Shown: piece by piece, positions 11,906 through 23,700 of the stretch | Layout of the letters: each line of letters opens with the position of its first letter | Numbering within the stretch: position 1 is the stretch's first letter | Origin: Lycocorax pyrrhopterus obiensis | Lineage: Eukaryota > Chordata > Aves > Passeriformes > Paradisaeidae | Assembly (NCBI GenBank): GCA_014706295.1 | Contig: JACSVZ010000007.1 | Span: forward strand, 50,482,975-50,546,974 | Direction of reading: 5' to 3' | DNA length: 64,000 nucleotides | Notes under the pieces: generated by a model | Database searches by the model: none | The model's input: the letters and a program-made list of their open reading frames with translations, nothing else | What the model was told of the DNA's origin: nothing | Program-made: the position numbers and the translations under genes

Positions 11906-13645
11906 TTTACCCAGATAATGAGGAAGATTTAGTGCCAGAAGGAATTCTTAGTATGAAGCACTGAGCTCTTCCTTACAAACATCTTAAGCTTCATTTCTTG
12001 CATTAAAGTCTACTTCATGTTAATACATTATTATATAATGTTTATATGTTATAACAAGTATATTATATAACATTTTCCTGCCATGGATTTGCATATATCA
12101 CAATATTATTAAAAGCCACTTTGATAAATAACAGAAAAAAATCGTAATTTTACTTTTTGTTGTAAATGAGCATGTAAGTTGCTCCATACGATGTTCAAAA
12201 ACCTTGGTCTCTTTTCCAAGTCTTAGTATTCAAAACTAAAAAAATAGAGACTGAATGTTATAGATATAAGTAGTAATTCTTCGTGTTTGTGTTTACTGGT
12301 AATTTTCATGCCTTCTTTTTAAAATAGAAGGTAACTACTTGCTCTACCTGGTTACTGAAAAAAATAACTGGAAAACTTCTGCAAAGAATTTCTGCTTGAT
12401 TTGCTATACATAAATCTGAAAGTTCTCAGCTTTATAGCAAGAAAGATTGTTCTTCAACAGTTGAGCATTGCTTACATAGTGGCAGTATCTGAGTTAAAAA
12501 CAAGGCTCAGCATTAATTGATCTGTCCTTGTCTACGGCAACCAACAAGCTCCAAATAATACACGAGATGAACTGCTTATATATGAATGTATTGTCTGAAC
12601 CACAAATGATTAAGCACAGAATTGATGGGCTACACATTTCCTAAAAATGATGTTATATATGCTATATATATGTACGCTATACTGCAACTGTTTGAGAGGC
12701 TTGGGAGGCCTGTTTACTATTTTGAATGTGTGTTTACATGATGTACAGGATATATGCAAGAGTATTTTTGCTTCAGCCTTTACTTTCTATAATACAGGAC
12801 TTTGGTACTCCCAATTTTCACATTTTCTCCCTCAATTGTACAATGTCCTCTCCTAATGAATACTAAAGTAAGCACTGTAATGTTACTTGCATTGTATTGG
12901 TTTGAAACCAAAGGCTGTATGAAATTTGCTAAGACTAATACAAGCTGGAAGATGTAACTTGTATTTTCTACTTAAAAATTGGTACAACTCTCTTTATAAA
13001 TCTATTGTTCTGCTATAACTTTTCAAGTATGTACTGAATGGTAAACTTTTTAAAAATTAGAGTTGGGTAGAAATGCTTGTACAGTTGAACTGAGGTTCTG
13101 TGACATTCATACTTTTTGTATTCTTCTATTATTCTGTATTTGTGTATCTTTATTTAAACAATCCTGCCATTATTCTTCTATGCTTTTATGACAAGTACAT
13201 GTAGTAGCTTTTTTGGAGCCACATTTAGGGATTTATTGGTTCTCACAAATGCTAGTGACTTCATTAGAGCTATGTAGACTTCTACCTGCTATGGGTTAGT
13301 CATATTGATCCGACAAGCCTAGTGGAGCTTTTGTAATGGCTTTGGGTTAGCAATGTGCAACTATGACAAGACAACTGTAATTAGAGCTTCTGTTTTTGAG
13401 AGCTTAATTTCATGGTTATCTTTTTGGGTTGAAACTTCTGAAACTACTCCTCTGCCCTAGGGTAGGCTTCCATGCTCCAAAAATTGTTCATAGGCTCTCT
13501 TTTGCACACAGGTCTGTGGCACGTGGTTAGTCCTCTGTGAGGAGAATGTACTTTAGCAAATTTATATTCAAATATTTTTCCTTACAACAAATTTACTTGT
13601 TCAATGACTAAAGAATTAAATAAATGGACCGGTGCATTGTGGTTT
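11906..13645 (+). other. GSKIP: GSKIP 3' UTR with two candidate poly(A) signals
   Basis: After the TGA, AT-rich non-coding sequence runs to a canonical AATAAA at 13619-13624. That is followed by GT- and G-rich sequence (tgtggttttcttgcggggggtgg), as expected downstream of a cleavage site. An earlier ATTAAA at 12002-12007 would give a short 3' UTR. Open frames here (for example 12647-12856) show no recognisable protein and are probably chance. The end is inferred from signals only. Confidence 0.5.
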
Positions 13646-13859
13646 TCTTGCGGGGGGTGGAGCTACTGCAAAGTGGGGAGTGAACAACTGAACTCATCAT
13701 GCCCTAAGAGAAATCTTAAATAGCTGTCAAGTGTTTGGAAAACTGACTGCAAACTTGTATCTGCTGAAACTTTGTCATGAAAAAACAAGGGATGTGATTG
13801 TAAAGGACTTGGACTGTTAGAAATCCGAGTGGAAAAAATGCCAAAGTAATGTTTCATTG

Positions 13860-13940
13860 CTAAATTTGGGGGTTTGTTTTTGATTTTGTTGGGTTGGTGG
13901 GTTTTTGTTGGGTTGGTTTTTTTTTCTTTTTTTTTTTGTC
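13860..13940. repeat. T/G-rich low-complexity tract
   Basis: Repeats of gtttttg, ttgggttgg and a long T run lie just after the proposed GSKIP poly(A) site. It is simple sequence without coding potential. Confidence 0.7.
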
Positions 13941-14369
13941 TTAGAGGTCTTTAAACTGTCATTTTGTGTGCTTATTGTAAGCATACTTTCAAAACAGGTA
14001 TTATGTAGGTGTTAACAGAAGAAACTTGTGCTATTTCTTAAACTATATTGCAGCGCTAACCCAAAAGTGGGACAACAATGTCATTCCACCACTTCTGGGT
14101 CATTGAGGATGACCGAAATGCTCTCCCATGGCTGTACCGGGGCATTGCTGGAGGGAGCATCTCTGCAGCACTGACGGAGAATTTCAGGAGGTCTCCTTCA
14201 GCCGCCAGTAGTTTCCACTGTCCGGAGCCCTGAGTAAGTGCTGCTGATGCAGCTGTTAATCTGTGAGTCGCCTAAGCAGCCCCAGAGCCTGCCTGCTCTC
14301 GGAAAGGACGGCTGATAACCTGATCAAAGTCTATTTTTGTCTCGGCAGCACCACACACGTTTCGCCCCG

Positions 14370-14760
14370 TTCGGAACGAAGTCTCAGATCGAGGGGCGGC
14401 CGCCGCCGCGTGTGGGCCGGGCCGAGCCGGGCCCGCACAGCGACTGCGCGCAGCGCGCGACCGCCCGTGCCGGGGCGGCGCTACGGGCGGCGCGCCCCCA
14501 GCGGCGGCCGGGGGAAGTGCGCCCGCCGCGGGTCGCGCGGCAACGGGCCGCGTCCCGGGCTGCGGCCATGGCGGCCACCCAGCCGCCGCCGGGCCACCGC
14601 GTCTTCCTCAACCACCTCGACTCTTACTGCGGCCGCAGCATCGGCCAGGTGACCGCGGGGCCGCCCGCAGCTGCTCCCGGCCGCCGCTTCTTTCTGCCTC
14701 AGGCACCGCCCCCGCTGGGGAGCCGCGGCTGGTCCCCGGGGAGCTCGGCCGGGCGGGCAG
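14370..14760 (+). promoter_or_regulatory. AK7: CpG island at the AK7 promoter and first exon
   Basis: CpG density rises sharply from about 14370, covers the AK7 start codon (14568) and exon 1 (to 14648), and fades in intron 1. No TATA box is seen. A possible RFX X-box (14532-14544) lies 24 nt before the ATG. AK7 is a motile-cilium gene and in mammals responds to RFX/FOXJ1 (established knowledge); that this island mediates it here is inference. Confidence 0.7.
14532..14544 (+). promoter_or_regulatory. AK7: Possible degenerate RFX X-box before AK7
   Basis: The sequence GTCGCG-C-GGCAAC has a perfect right half-site (RGYAAC) and a left half-site with one mismatch to GTNRCC, separated by one base. 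X-boxes near the start site are typical of ciliary genes. In a GC-rich island such matches can arise by chance, so confidence is low. It may lie in the 5' UTR rather than upstream of it. Confidence 0.3.
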
Positions 14761-17700
14761 CAGGGTCAGCTGAAATAGCTGCTGAGGAGCGGGACCGGAG
14801 CAACTAAAGGGTTAAGATAATGGGGTGAAAATAAAGAGTTAGGAGCAGGAGGTGTGGATAAAGCTGGTCGGGAGAGTTCAGGCAGCAGCTGATCGCTGCT
14901 CTGGAGGGCGATAGCCATCATCCCTGTGAGGAGAGGAGCAAGGTGCCGGAGCGGAGATCCAGGGACTCGCCAGCACCTTCGGCTCTGAGGCGTAGGACAC
15001 AAGACAAAACATTCCAGCTGCGGCTGAGCAGTCCCTAAGGTTTTCCCTTCAGTGGAAAGCTGTCTCTGAATCGCATTACCAACAACAGGAGCAGGGCTCG
15101 TCATACTGTGCTGGTGTCTTCTCGGGATCACGAGAAGCTGTGTAGGGCTCAATAGATGTTTGCATACAAATTGCGTGTTTTGTATATTGCAGTATTTATC
15201 CAGCTGTGTTGTTGGGGCGACGCTTGGAAGCCCAGAAGAAGAGGAAGAAGATGAAAATGGTTCAGATGTTGAGGTTTCCACTACCTCAAAGGAGGAAATC
15301 TACGAAATAGTGGGTACTCTTTCTGAACCAGGGAGTACTAATCCACGTTTTGCAAAGGAAACTTATGTAGTAAGTATGAGTCTTATTTCAGGTTGCCATT
15401 AGACAACATTGGAAATATCGCGAGTCATGTAAAATGACCTGCACTAATAAAATGGTCTTTTGTTCCTGCTGGAAGTTGTATACACCTGTTTTATTCCTTC
15501 TGCTTCCTGCGTGCGCTCTGGCTTCCTCTCTTCTAGGTCTGACACAGCAAATAGTAAAAGGAAGGAACTCAGACAGAAAACAGATTATGTCCTCTTCATA
15601 ACTTTTTTTTTAAAATCTATCTCGATGATCCACAGGTCTGCTTTCTTTTTCTCTCTAAGCTTGCACCTCAAGTATCTCTCATCTTCTTTTTGTCTTTTAT
15701 CACCATTTTGAAGGTAGTGGTGCTGGAATCAAAGTTAGTGTCCCACCTAACTGTTCACTGAAATCACAGCTTTCACTAGCAGCCAATTGTTCTGAATACC
15801 TACATCTTTGTATAAAGATGTGTATGTCCAGAGTTTAATTAACTAAAGAAAGCTTGCTCTTATGAATGTGATTGCTTATTGCTTGGTTTAGTTTTCTGAA
15901 ACTAGAATTGCCTCTGTCTCAAACTGCTTATTATAAACTGATTATTATTCTTCTTACTGAAGAAACACTTCAAATATCTGAAAATTTTTATTCAGGTGTC
16001 TATACAGCTGAACTGTTCAAGCAAGAAATTATGGATGGCGGTGTTTAGTTTTAACCACTGCTTTTGCCCAAAGTGTTTCCTGGATTTGCTCAAGTGATAC
16101 AGACAATCTGCAGACTTAATAAAAATTACAGGATGCTATCTTGCAAGGAAATGCACTTTTTTTTTTTTTAATGTCTTCTCCATTCTGCCAACAGATAGTT
16201 GTTTAAAATATCTGAACAAGTAATGGATATTTTTTGATAGTCAAAAATGCACTAAAAATATGGATCCTAAAATACCATTAAAAGTCCATTTTTTTGATCT
16301 ATGTTAATGTGTACTCTAAATTAGAAATTTCAGCATTTAATTTACATTTCATCAGCTTCCTTGTATCTGACAGATAAAAGTTTGATAACTATCTTATGAA
16401 TAATTCCAACATCCTAGTGTTAGAAAACCACATTCTATCCAGAAGTTAAACTTGAAAAGGATTTTTTTTTTTCTAATGACAGAATCTAACTGTTTTTCCC
16501 TTAGGTCTCTTCTCGAGAAGCACTCTTAAGTCACTTGCTTGAGTGTGAAATTGTTATATATAATATCACTGAGGATGCACACCAAATTGAGGAAGCAATG
16601 TGGGCTGCTTCTGGTTAGTATAGCTATACCTGAACAGAAATTTGGTTTCTATTCTGCCATCAAAATTTGCCATAAATGTACAATGAAATTATCAGGGATA
16701 CATAGTTCACTTTAATATAAAATTGGGCTCCTTGATGGAGAAATGCTGTACAAATTGTTTGGTTAAATAGCAAGGAACCATGGAATGCACTGTCACGTTC
16801 AGAAGGGAGAGAAGCCGACATGGAATGGTCCAACTCTTCAAATGACACGTCTGTGTAGGCAGTAATTTCCCTAAATAACTGTCATGCATCTATTGCACCG
16901 GGAGGTGGGTAGAAAACTTGCTCCTGTGATATTTAAAGGATGTTTCAATATTTTATATAATTATTTTAAGTTTATTTTTTTAAAAGTCCAATAAAAATAT
17001 TGCTAACAATCTTTTGGAAACTTTCTCCTTATTGTTATATCCAAATTCTAATAGGCAGCTGGAATCTTTTTATGGTGAGAGTGCATTATCATTCTTTATA
17101 TGATAGCTAAACTAAATTATGCATTCCTCTTTATAGTATGAACACTCTGACAACAGAATAATTTGCATAACAAAAAATTCATTATTTTGTTTGGTATTAA
17201 AATAAATTTTGTTTACATTCAGTAGCTTTTTTTTTTCCCCTGTAATGAAAAACTGACACTTTTAAATTTTCTTTCAGTATTTCAGCAGTCAATAAAGATG
17301 AATCACTTCCTAGTATAGATTGCTTTGTTGGGGATTTTTTTCCCCATGATATATAGCCCTGTGGAGATTATGTCAGTTCCCAATAATTCGATTCTTTATT
17401 ACCATTATTTCTCTATTTGTTCTCTTTCCTAATTTATTACCTTTATTTGATATTAACTCAAAGAGCATTCACTTAAAAAGACATATCACATAGAATATTG
17501 GTATGAATGTCTATACAGAACCTTTATATAAAAGCAAAAATACAGTTTGAATAATACAGTTTATAACAAAGTTCTTGCTTTCATTTAACAGCCCTGCATA
17601 AGAAAATAGAGACTTTTGCAAAACAAAAGTTATTCATCCTCATCTCAACAATAATGACCTGGGGAAATACCAAACCCCCTGACCCTGTAAGTAATATCAA

Positions 17701-20700
17701 AACATTAATTTTTTTTAAACAAATGTTGCCATTTAATGGAAAATATTCATTACATTCGATTACACAATGTATTTCAGGAGTGTGCTTCAATGATAGCTAA
17801 TAAAGTGAGAGGCTTTTTAGGATTCCTTCACCCTTATTCACTACTTACTGCCAAAATTGCTAAATATAATTCACTGACAGAAAAGTTTAGGCATTGGGCT
17901 ATAATGATACAGAAAGATGTAAGGAGTTGCTTGGTCAAGAGGCAAGAAAAAAGCTAACCACAGTATGCCCTGTCTTTCAGTCATTAAAAAAAATCCCATG
18001 TTAACTGCCTGTCTAATGAAATACATAATTAAAATAGATACATCTTTATATTGACATATGTAAAGTATTTTCAGGAGCCATGTTGGGCGCTTTGTAGTAT
18101 GCCATTGCAATGCTTGAATTCAGTGTTACAGAAATAGCATTTTTCAACCTTGTATAATGATATATATAATAAAAACTAATGTTTTTTAAAATATAAAAAG
18201 TAGTTTAAATTTTTTACTGTGAAATTTGAAATTGAACTGACATTTTTGAAAATGCTGAACCTCAAGTATCAAATTCAGAACCTTGAAGAGTTTCAAATGA
18301 AGATAAAGTTAAAACAGATTTTAAAATACTTTTAAAAAACTTACTTTAACAATCTAGACCTTTAAAAATTGTTCTGTTTTAAGAAATGTGTAACAGTCAC
18401 ATTTTTTTCTCTGTAGGAAAATCCTGAGACTCCTTTAAATGATGAAGATTTTCGCAAAAGAAAATCTCATCCTAGCTTTTTGGATTACATAAATGCTGAA
18501 AAACATATTGCGAAACTTGGGAGAACTGTATGTATAGAACTTTCTTATAAAAATAAGTTGTTTTGTTTTCTTATTTAGAGCTTTATCTTTGCAATGGAAA
18601 TTATCGACCATGTGAATAAGTTTTACGAGTATGTTCTTGTCTTTATAAATATCGATGACATAAATTATTAATAAAATGTAGTAGTATAGAGAATACTATA
18701 ATGTCTTTTGAAACCCAAGTGTATGCATAATATAAATCTCAAATTCTGTCCTTTTTTGTCTTAGGTAGGTAGTAAATCATACTTATCTTAAAAAAATAGA
18801 GTTTCTTTGGTTGTACCAAGGAGAATCAAAGCTGGCGTCTGTGTGTGGAAAGATTTGAGGAAGAAAGCTTGTAGAGGAATGGGATATTAGTACAGGTCTA
18901 AAGAAAACCAGCATCTTTAAATATTACCAAGCTATGTTAGTATTATGTCTCATTTAAATACTAAGATGTTCTGGCCACACCTAGCATGTCCCTGGATAGT
19001 TTGTGCTCTTGGAGCAGAGGCCTTGTTGACTTTTATTCCGCCCTGTAATTCACTTTTAAATCACAGCCATAGAGCTGACACAGAACAGCTAAAATATGTT
19101 ATCACTTTTTATGTGCTTTAAAATCCCCTCCTTCAGCTTTGCTTGTTTTGACCTGATTAGACTATTAATCTTACTAGAGAACAGACTATGCCTCTATTTG
19201 TATTTAAGAACTATTATTAAATAAATACTAACAGTGGCCCAGCTTGCCATTCAGGAAAATGGAAGCTGTTGTCATTAGTGGTGGAGTAGTGAGGAGGTTA
19301 GGAAGACAACAAAATACATTGGATGATGAAGGTGTCATTTGGTCATTCTTTTTCTGTGTTAGGAGTCTCCCATAATCAATATAATTCCATGTCCATTGCA
19401 GAAATTTATCCGGCTAATAACAGGATGAAAAGAATTTTTTCTCTGATTCGAGCATGCATGTGCCATCTTATGCCCTCCTGAGAAAATAGCACTAGAAGTT
19501 ATATTCTGTTCTACCATGGGTCTAACAGTACAGGATACAAGTTAAAATTTGGTTTACAGCTTGAAAAATTGGTGGTAAACTGGTTTTTCTTTTACTGTGC
19601 TAACATGGATTTATAAGACCATGGGATAAGTTTCACACTTGCGATGTTAAAAACATGAAAATTTTAAATAGCTTCCATCAAAGCCTGTGTTAACTTCTGC
19701 CACCACCTAATACCCAGATGAACTATTGACTATTATTCTGACTAGTCCAAAGCACTGAGCCACTGCATACCAAAAGTATTTATATAATTAGCTTCTAAGT
19801 GTTTGTCAGGCTGAACATCTGTTGAGAAGACAGATATGTAGCAGTACATGATAAAGTAACTTGAATATTTTCAATACCCACCTGCTGTAACCCTTTCAAA
19901 AGGAGCCCTTTTCCTCCAGAACTCCAGTGTCAGCATCAATGGGTGTCACTGCCCCTGGGTAGTTTCTGTCAGCACTTTGGAACAGGAAGGCTCCAAAGCA
20001 TCTGTTCTTCCCATGAAATCAGCTTTGGCTTCCTGTGACGGCTAGAGACTTCTGGATTACAGTCCTTTACTTATTTCTAAATTCAGTGATATCTAGGGAA
20101 CGTGCCATCAGTGAAAGAAATTACACTGTTATCATTCCCTGCAAAGAACTCACACTAGGATTCATCAGTCTTGTCAGCCAGGTAGAGAAGCTCTTGCACC
20201 AAGAATAGAAGGTTTTGTAAGCCTTGGCTGTTCAGCGTGCAATTTAATGGAAGTTGTTTCTTAAAGCAAGAATTTAAAAGCATTTAAAGCAACCTCTCTG
20301 CATTAGTGTATCTCTCATCTATTTTTTGATTAAAATTCAGTAAGAGTCAAGTTCAAGAGTCTTTGCTTTTTATCACTAGCAGTTTTTTGCCTTTACCTTT
20401 GTGGCATTAAGGGCACTCAGGCTGTGTCGCTTTTCTCAGAAGTTGGAATCTCCGGGGTTCTGCCGAATTCAGAATCCTTGAGAAAGTATCTGCCTACCAC
20501 AGGCAGGAAAGCTCTTCATCCCCCAGCTCTGTTCTCAGTGACATCACAGTTCCAGAATCCATTTAGACCTCTTTCTCACTTTGAGCTGTTTATTGGAACA
20601 AAGCAAGCAAACAAGCGTAAAACAGCTACAGCTGGAAGGTGACACCTAGTGGCCTTAATGAACAATACATGGGAACGTGACATTCCTTATCCGGAACTGA

Positions 20701-23700
20701 ACATGCCAAGTGGAACAGCAACTTGCCTAAGAATCGCCTTATTTTTAAAATTACCTATAGCCAAGTAACTTCAAGTAGTACCTTCTCATTTGGGTGGCTT
20801 GTGACACTAAGTAAGTATTGTTAGAGAAATTGAACCTGTTTTAGAGGTTTGTATTTCAGTGAAATACAGCACTCTGTGCCAAACTAGGGTTTATCTTCAC
20901 ACAAGGCAGGAGTTAGCACAAGGTACATGGAAGAAAATCCCATGTTACATTCTTTTTAAGGGAAATGAGAAATAGCACCTCCTGTGCATTCAGAAAAGGC
21001 AGGTTTTTCCTGCTAGGAGACGGAAATTTCTGTGTGTCTTCTGGGACATGTTTGCAGTCTGTCCAGAGCAACCCTGGGAGCTGCTGCTCTTAGGTACAAA
21101 CTGTATCTGTCATGGTATTACCCAAGCAAACTCTGTGTGTTAAGACCAGAGCAGTGAGAGATGCCTCTGCCCAAATTAAGATGCAAACGAGACCATATGC
21201 TGAAGTCAATGATGCAGATTTTATTTAACAATGAATGTGAGGTAGAGAGATAGAAAGAAATAGAAAACAGAGGAGAGAGATCAAGCAGAAGATAGTCGAC
21301 ACCCATGGATCCAGTGGCATTGTGTTGGTCCTTCTTCACACTGGGCTTCTCAGTGATGGGGGTCCCGAGGTAATTCAAAACTTTTCATATTTATACATTT
21401 TAGCAAAAAAGGAATTAATGTTCATTGGCTACACAGTTCTCTAACCTGTTGGTTAAATTATTCCCACACTTCTAATGCTAATTAGCCCCATGCTCAGTCT
21501 TTCTCTCCTTTTGAGTTGATAGATTTCTTGGGTCAGTGGGCCATGAGTCGATGGTCAAGATCTTCCTCTGCCACAATTATCTTTTACCCAGTCAGAGCTG
21601 ATTTCAGCACACTTGCTGAGCTGACTTTCCTTGTGGCCGGTAAATTCTGCATTCTTTGTGATCACTATCAGCAAAACATTCTTCTCCCCAAGCTTTGTTG
21701 AAGTCCCCCCAGGATAACACCCAGACAATAGCACCACCTTTATTTCTCTCCCTCTCCCCCTCCCCCTCCCCCTCCCCCTCCCCGTCCCCGTCCCCCTCCC
21801 TCTCCCTCTCCCTCTCCCTCTCCCTCTCCCTCTCCCTCTCCCTCTCCCTCTCCCTCTCCCTCTCCCTCTCCCTCTCCCTCTCCCTCTCTGTTGCAGCTGT
21901 GGTGGCTTATTTTACAGTCCAAGTTCCAGGTATCCATGGAGGCATATTCGGGGGGCTTCAGTGATTCAGCGGTGGTCGCCATCTGACCCATAACTAGGGG
22001 CAATCTTTGAGCACTGATGTGCATATGAACAGTTGCTCCATTACACTGTTTGCCACAGTAGGAATTTTTGTCCAGATGCATTAACCAGGATGTACTAACC
22101 AGATCTTGCCCCTGCCATGCCTGGAGTTAGTGTTATCCTGTAGCTCCCTTCTGTGTTTATCTCATGGCAAAGTCCTTCTGGGGCCTTAACAGTGTTTGAA
22201 ACAGGCAGCTGCCCTTACAGTGTGAAAGCTCTTCTGCTATCTGCAATGTCTTCTAATCTTAGTGTTTCTCGTGATTAATAACAAGCTGTTGAATTCAAGT
22301 GAGTTGAAGTAGTTTTTATAACAAAGTTTCTCTTTGTAAGTCTATAGATAAAAACGCATAGATACAACACACTGACTTTGCAACTTGTCATCGAATTATA
22401 TGATGCTTTGCTTATACAATCAAAGATTGGCTAAGACCTGCCTTATTCTTCTGTTTCTGAAATATTATATAGATGATAACAAAAGGTTCATTACCCCCCC
22501 CAAAAAAAGTACATCCCAAATCTGCACATGTATTCCCGCTACTGATAAAGGCAGGTTCTTTTGCATTGTATGATGGAGATACATAACGCCTAGGATCTTT
22601 ACAGCATGAGAATTATTTAATAATTTTGTGTCATCTTAAAAATTTCAAAGTGACCAATTCAAAAGACTTCCTTGAAAGTTTTTTTCCTTTCAGATGATTT
22701 AAAAATCTTTTTTTTTTTTTTCTGTATAAACATCCTCACCATTGATGTTACAAACAGTAACATCTATGTCCAAGCAGACAGGCAAATTTATGACATTACA
22801 CAATAATGATCAGCCAAAAATATGTGGGTTAATCACAATGTGTGGTTAGGGAAACATTTGAATTGTCCAAAGATTTTTTTTTCTTTTTTTAATTGTGCAT
22901 TAAAATGAAAGTTAAGAAATTGTAAAACCATTAATCCAGCATTTTCTGCTCCTTTAGGCAGCCAAATGCAAATATAATAGAATTGAAAAAATAGCTGCAA
23001 TGAATTTCAGAGTTATTTTTTCTTGAAAACAGAAAATAGAAGCATGAGTTATCCTGTTCGCTTAATTGATTTACATAGCTTCCTATTTTTTTAACTCTTA
23101 ACTTTATTTTAATTTTATGATTTTTGTTCAAATGTAGACAGATCTCTTTTTTGAAGACAGCTGTAGGCAGACAGCTTTTTTTGAAGGAATTAATAGCAAT
23201 ATGACACAGGAAGCTACAGGATATGCAACAATTGATCTAGTTACAACTTGGAAGTGACACAGTTTACACACTTTGTATATTTAGTGTACGTGTATTCAGG
23301 AGTCATTGTAAGCCTCTATCCCAATTGCAGTACCAGATTTTAATGAAAACTTTCTTGCTGATTTCACTTTATAGAACAAAGAAAAGTTTTCAACTTACGT
23401 TGTTGCCTCAGGACATCAATATGGAGCTGAGGAAGGACTCTTTCACTACTTTTTTAAGGTAGACATCCAACTAAGTTTGAAAGATCATTTAATTTCTAGG
23501 GGCAAACTGCACAGGAATTGAATCCATTTTTAGCAGCCTTGCTATCATAAGCTTAATGCTTTCATGAGCAGAACTGTTTATTTGATCCTTTTGAAATATT
23601 TTAGCTACAGTGGAAGTGTTTTTCTCTTTTTTTGGCACTATTTTTTCTTAGATATTTCTGTGGTTTTTGAACAGTATTTCCATATGTACTTTCCAGTTAG

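Larger units (their letters stand above)
18528..23374 (+). other. AK7: AK7 intron 5, largest AK7 intron
   Basis: The intron is 4,847 nt. Its length is partly due to the LTR-like insertion at 21109-22140 and its hexanucleotide array. The part at 19000-21100 is unassigned; it is less AT-rich than other introns here and may hold older repeats I cannot recognise. Confidence 0.75.

Noticed and set aside
17736..17957. 73-codon open frame in AK7 intron 4 as an alternative exon
   Set aside because: It does not continue the AK7 frame as a homologous block; exons 4 and 5 join directly and match the known protein without it.
21695..22081. Ser-Leu repeat (plus) and Gly-Glu repeat (minus) proteins
   Set aside because: Both are translations of the CTCCCT hexanucleotide array inside a repeat.
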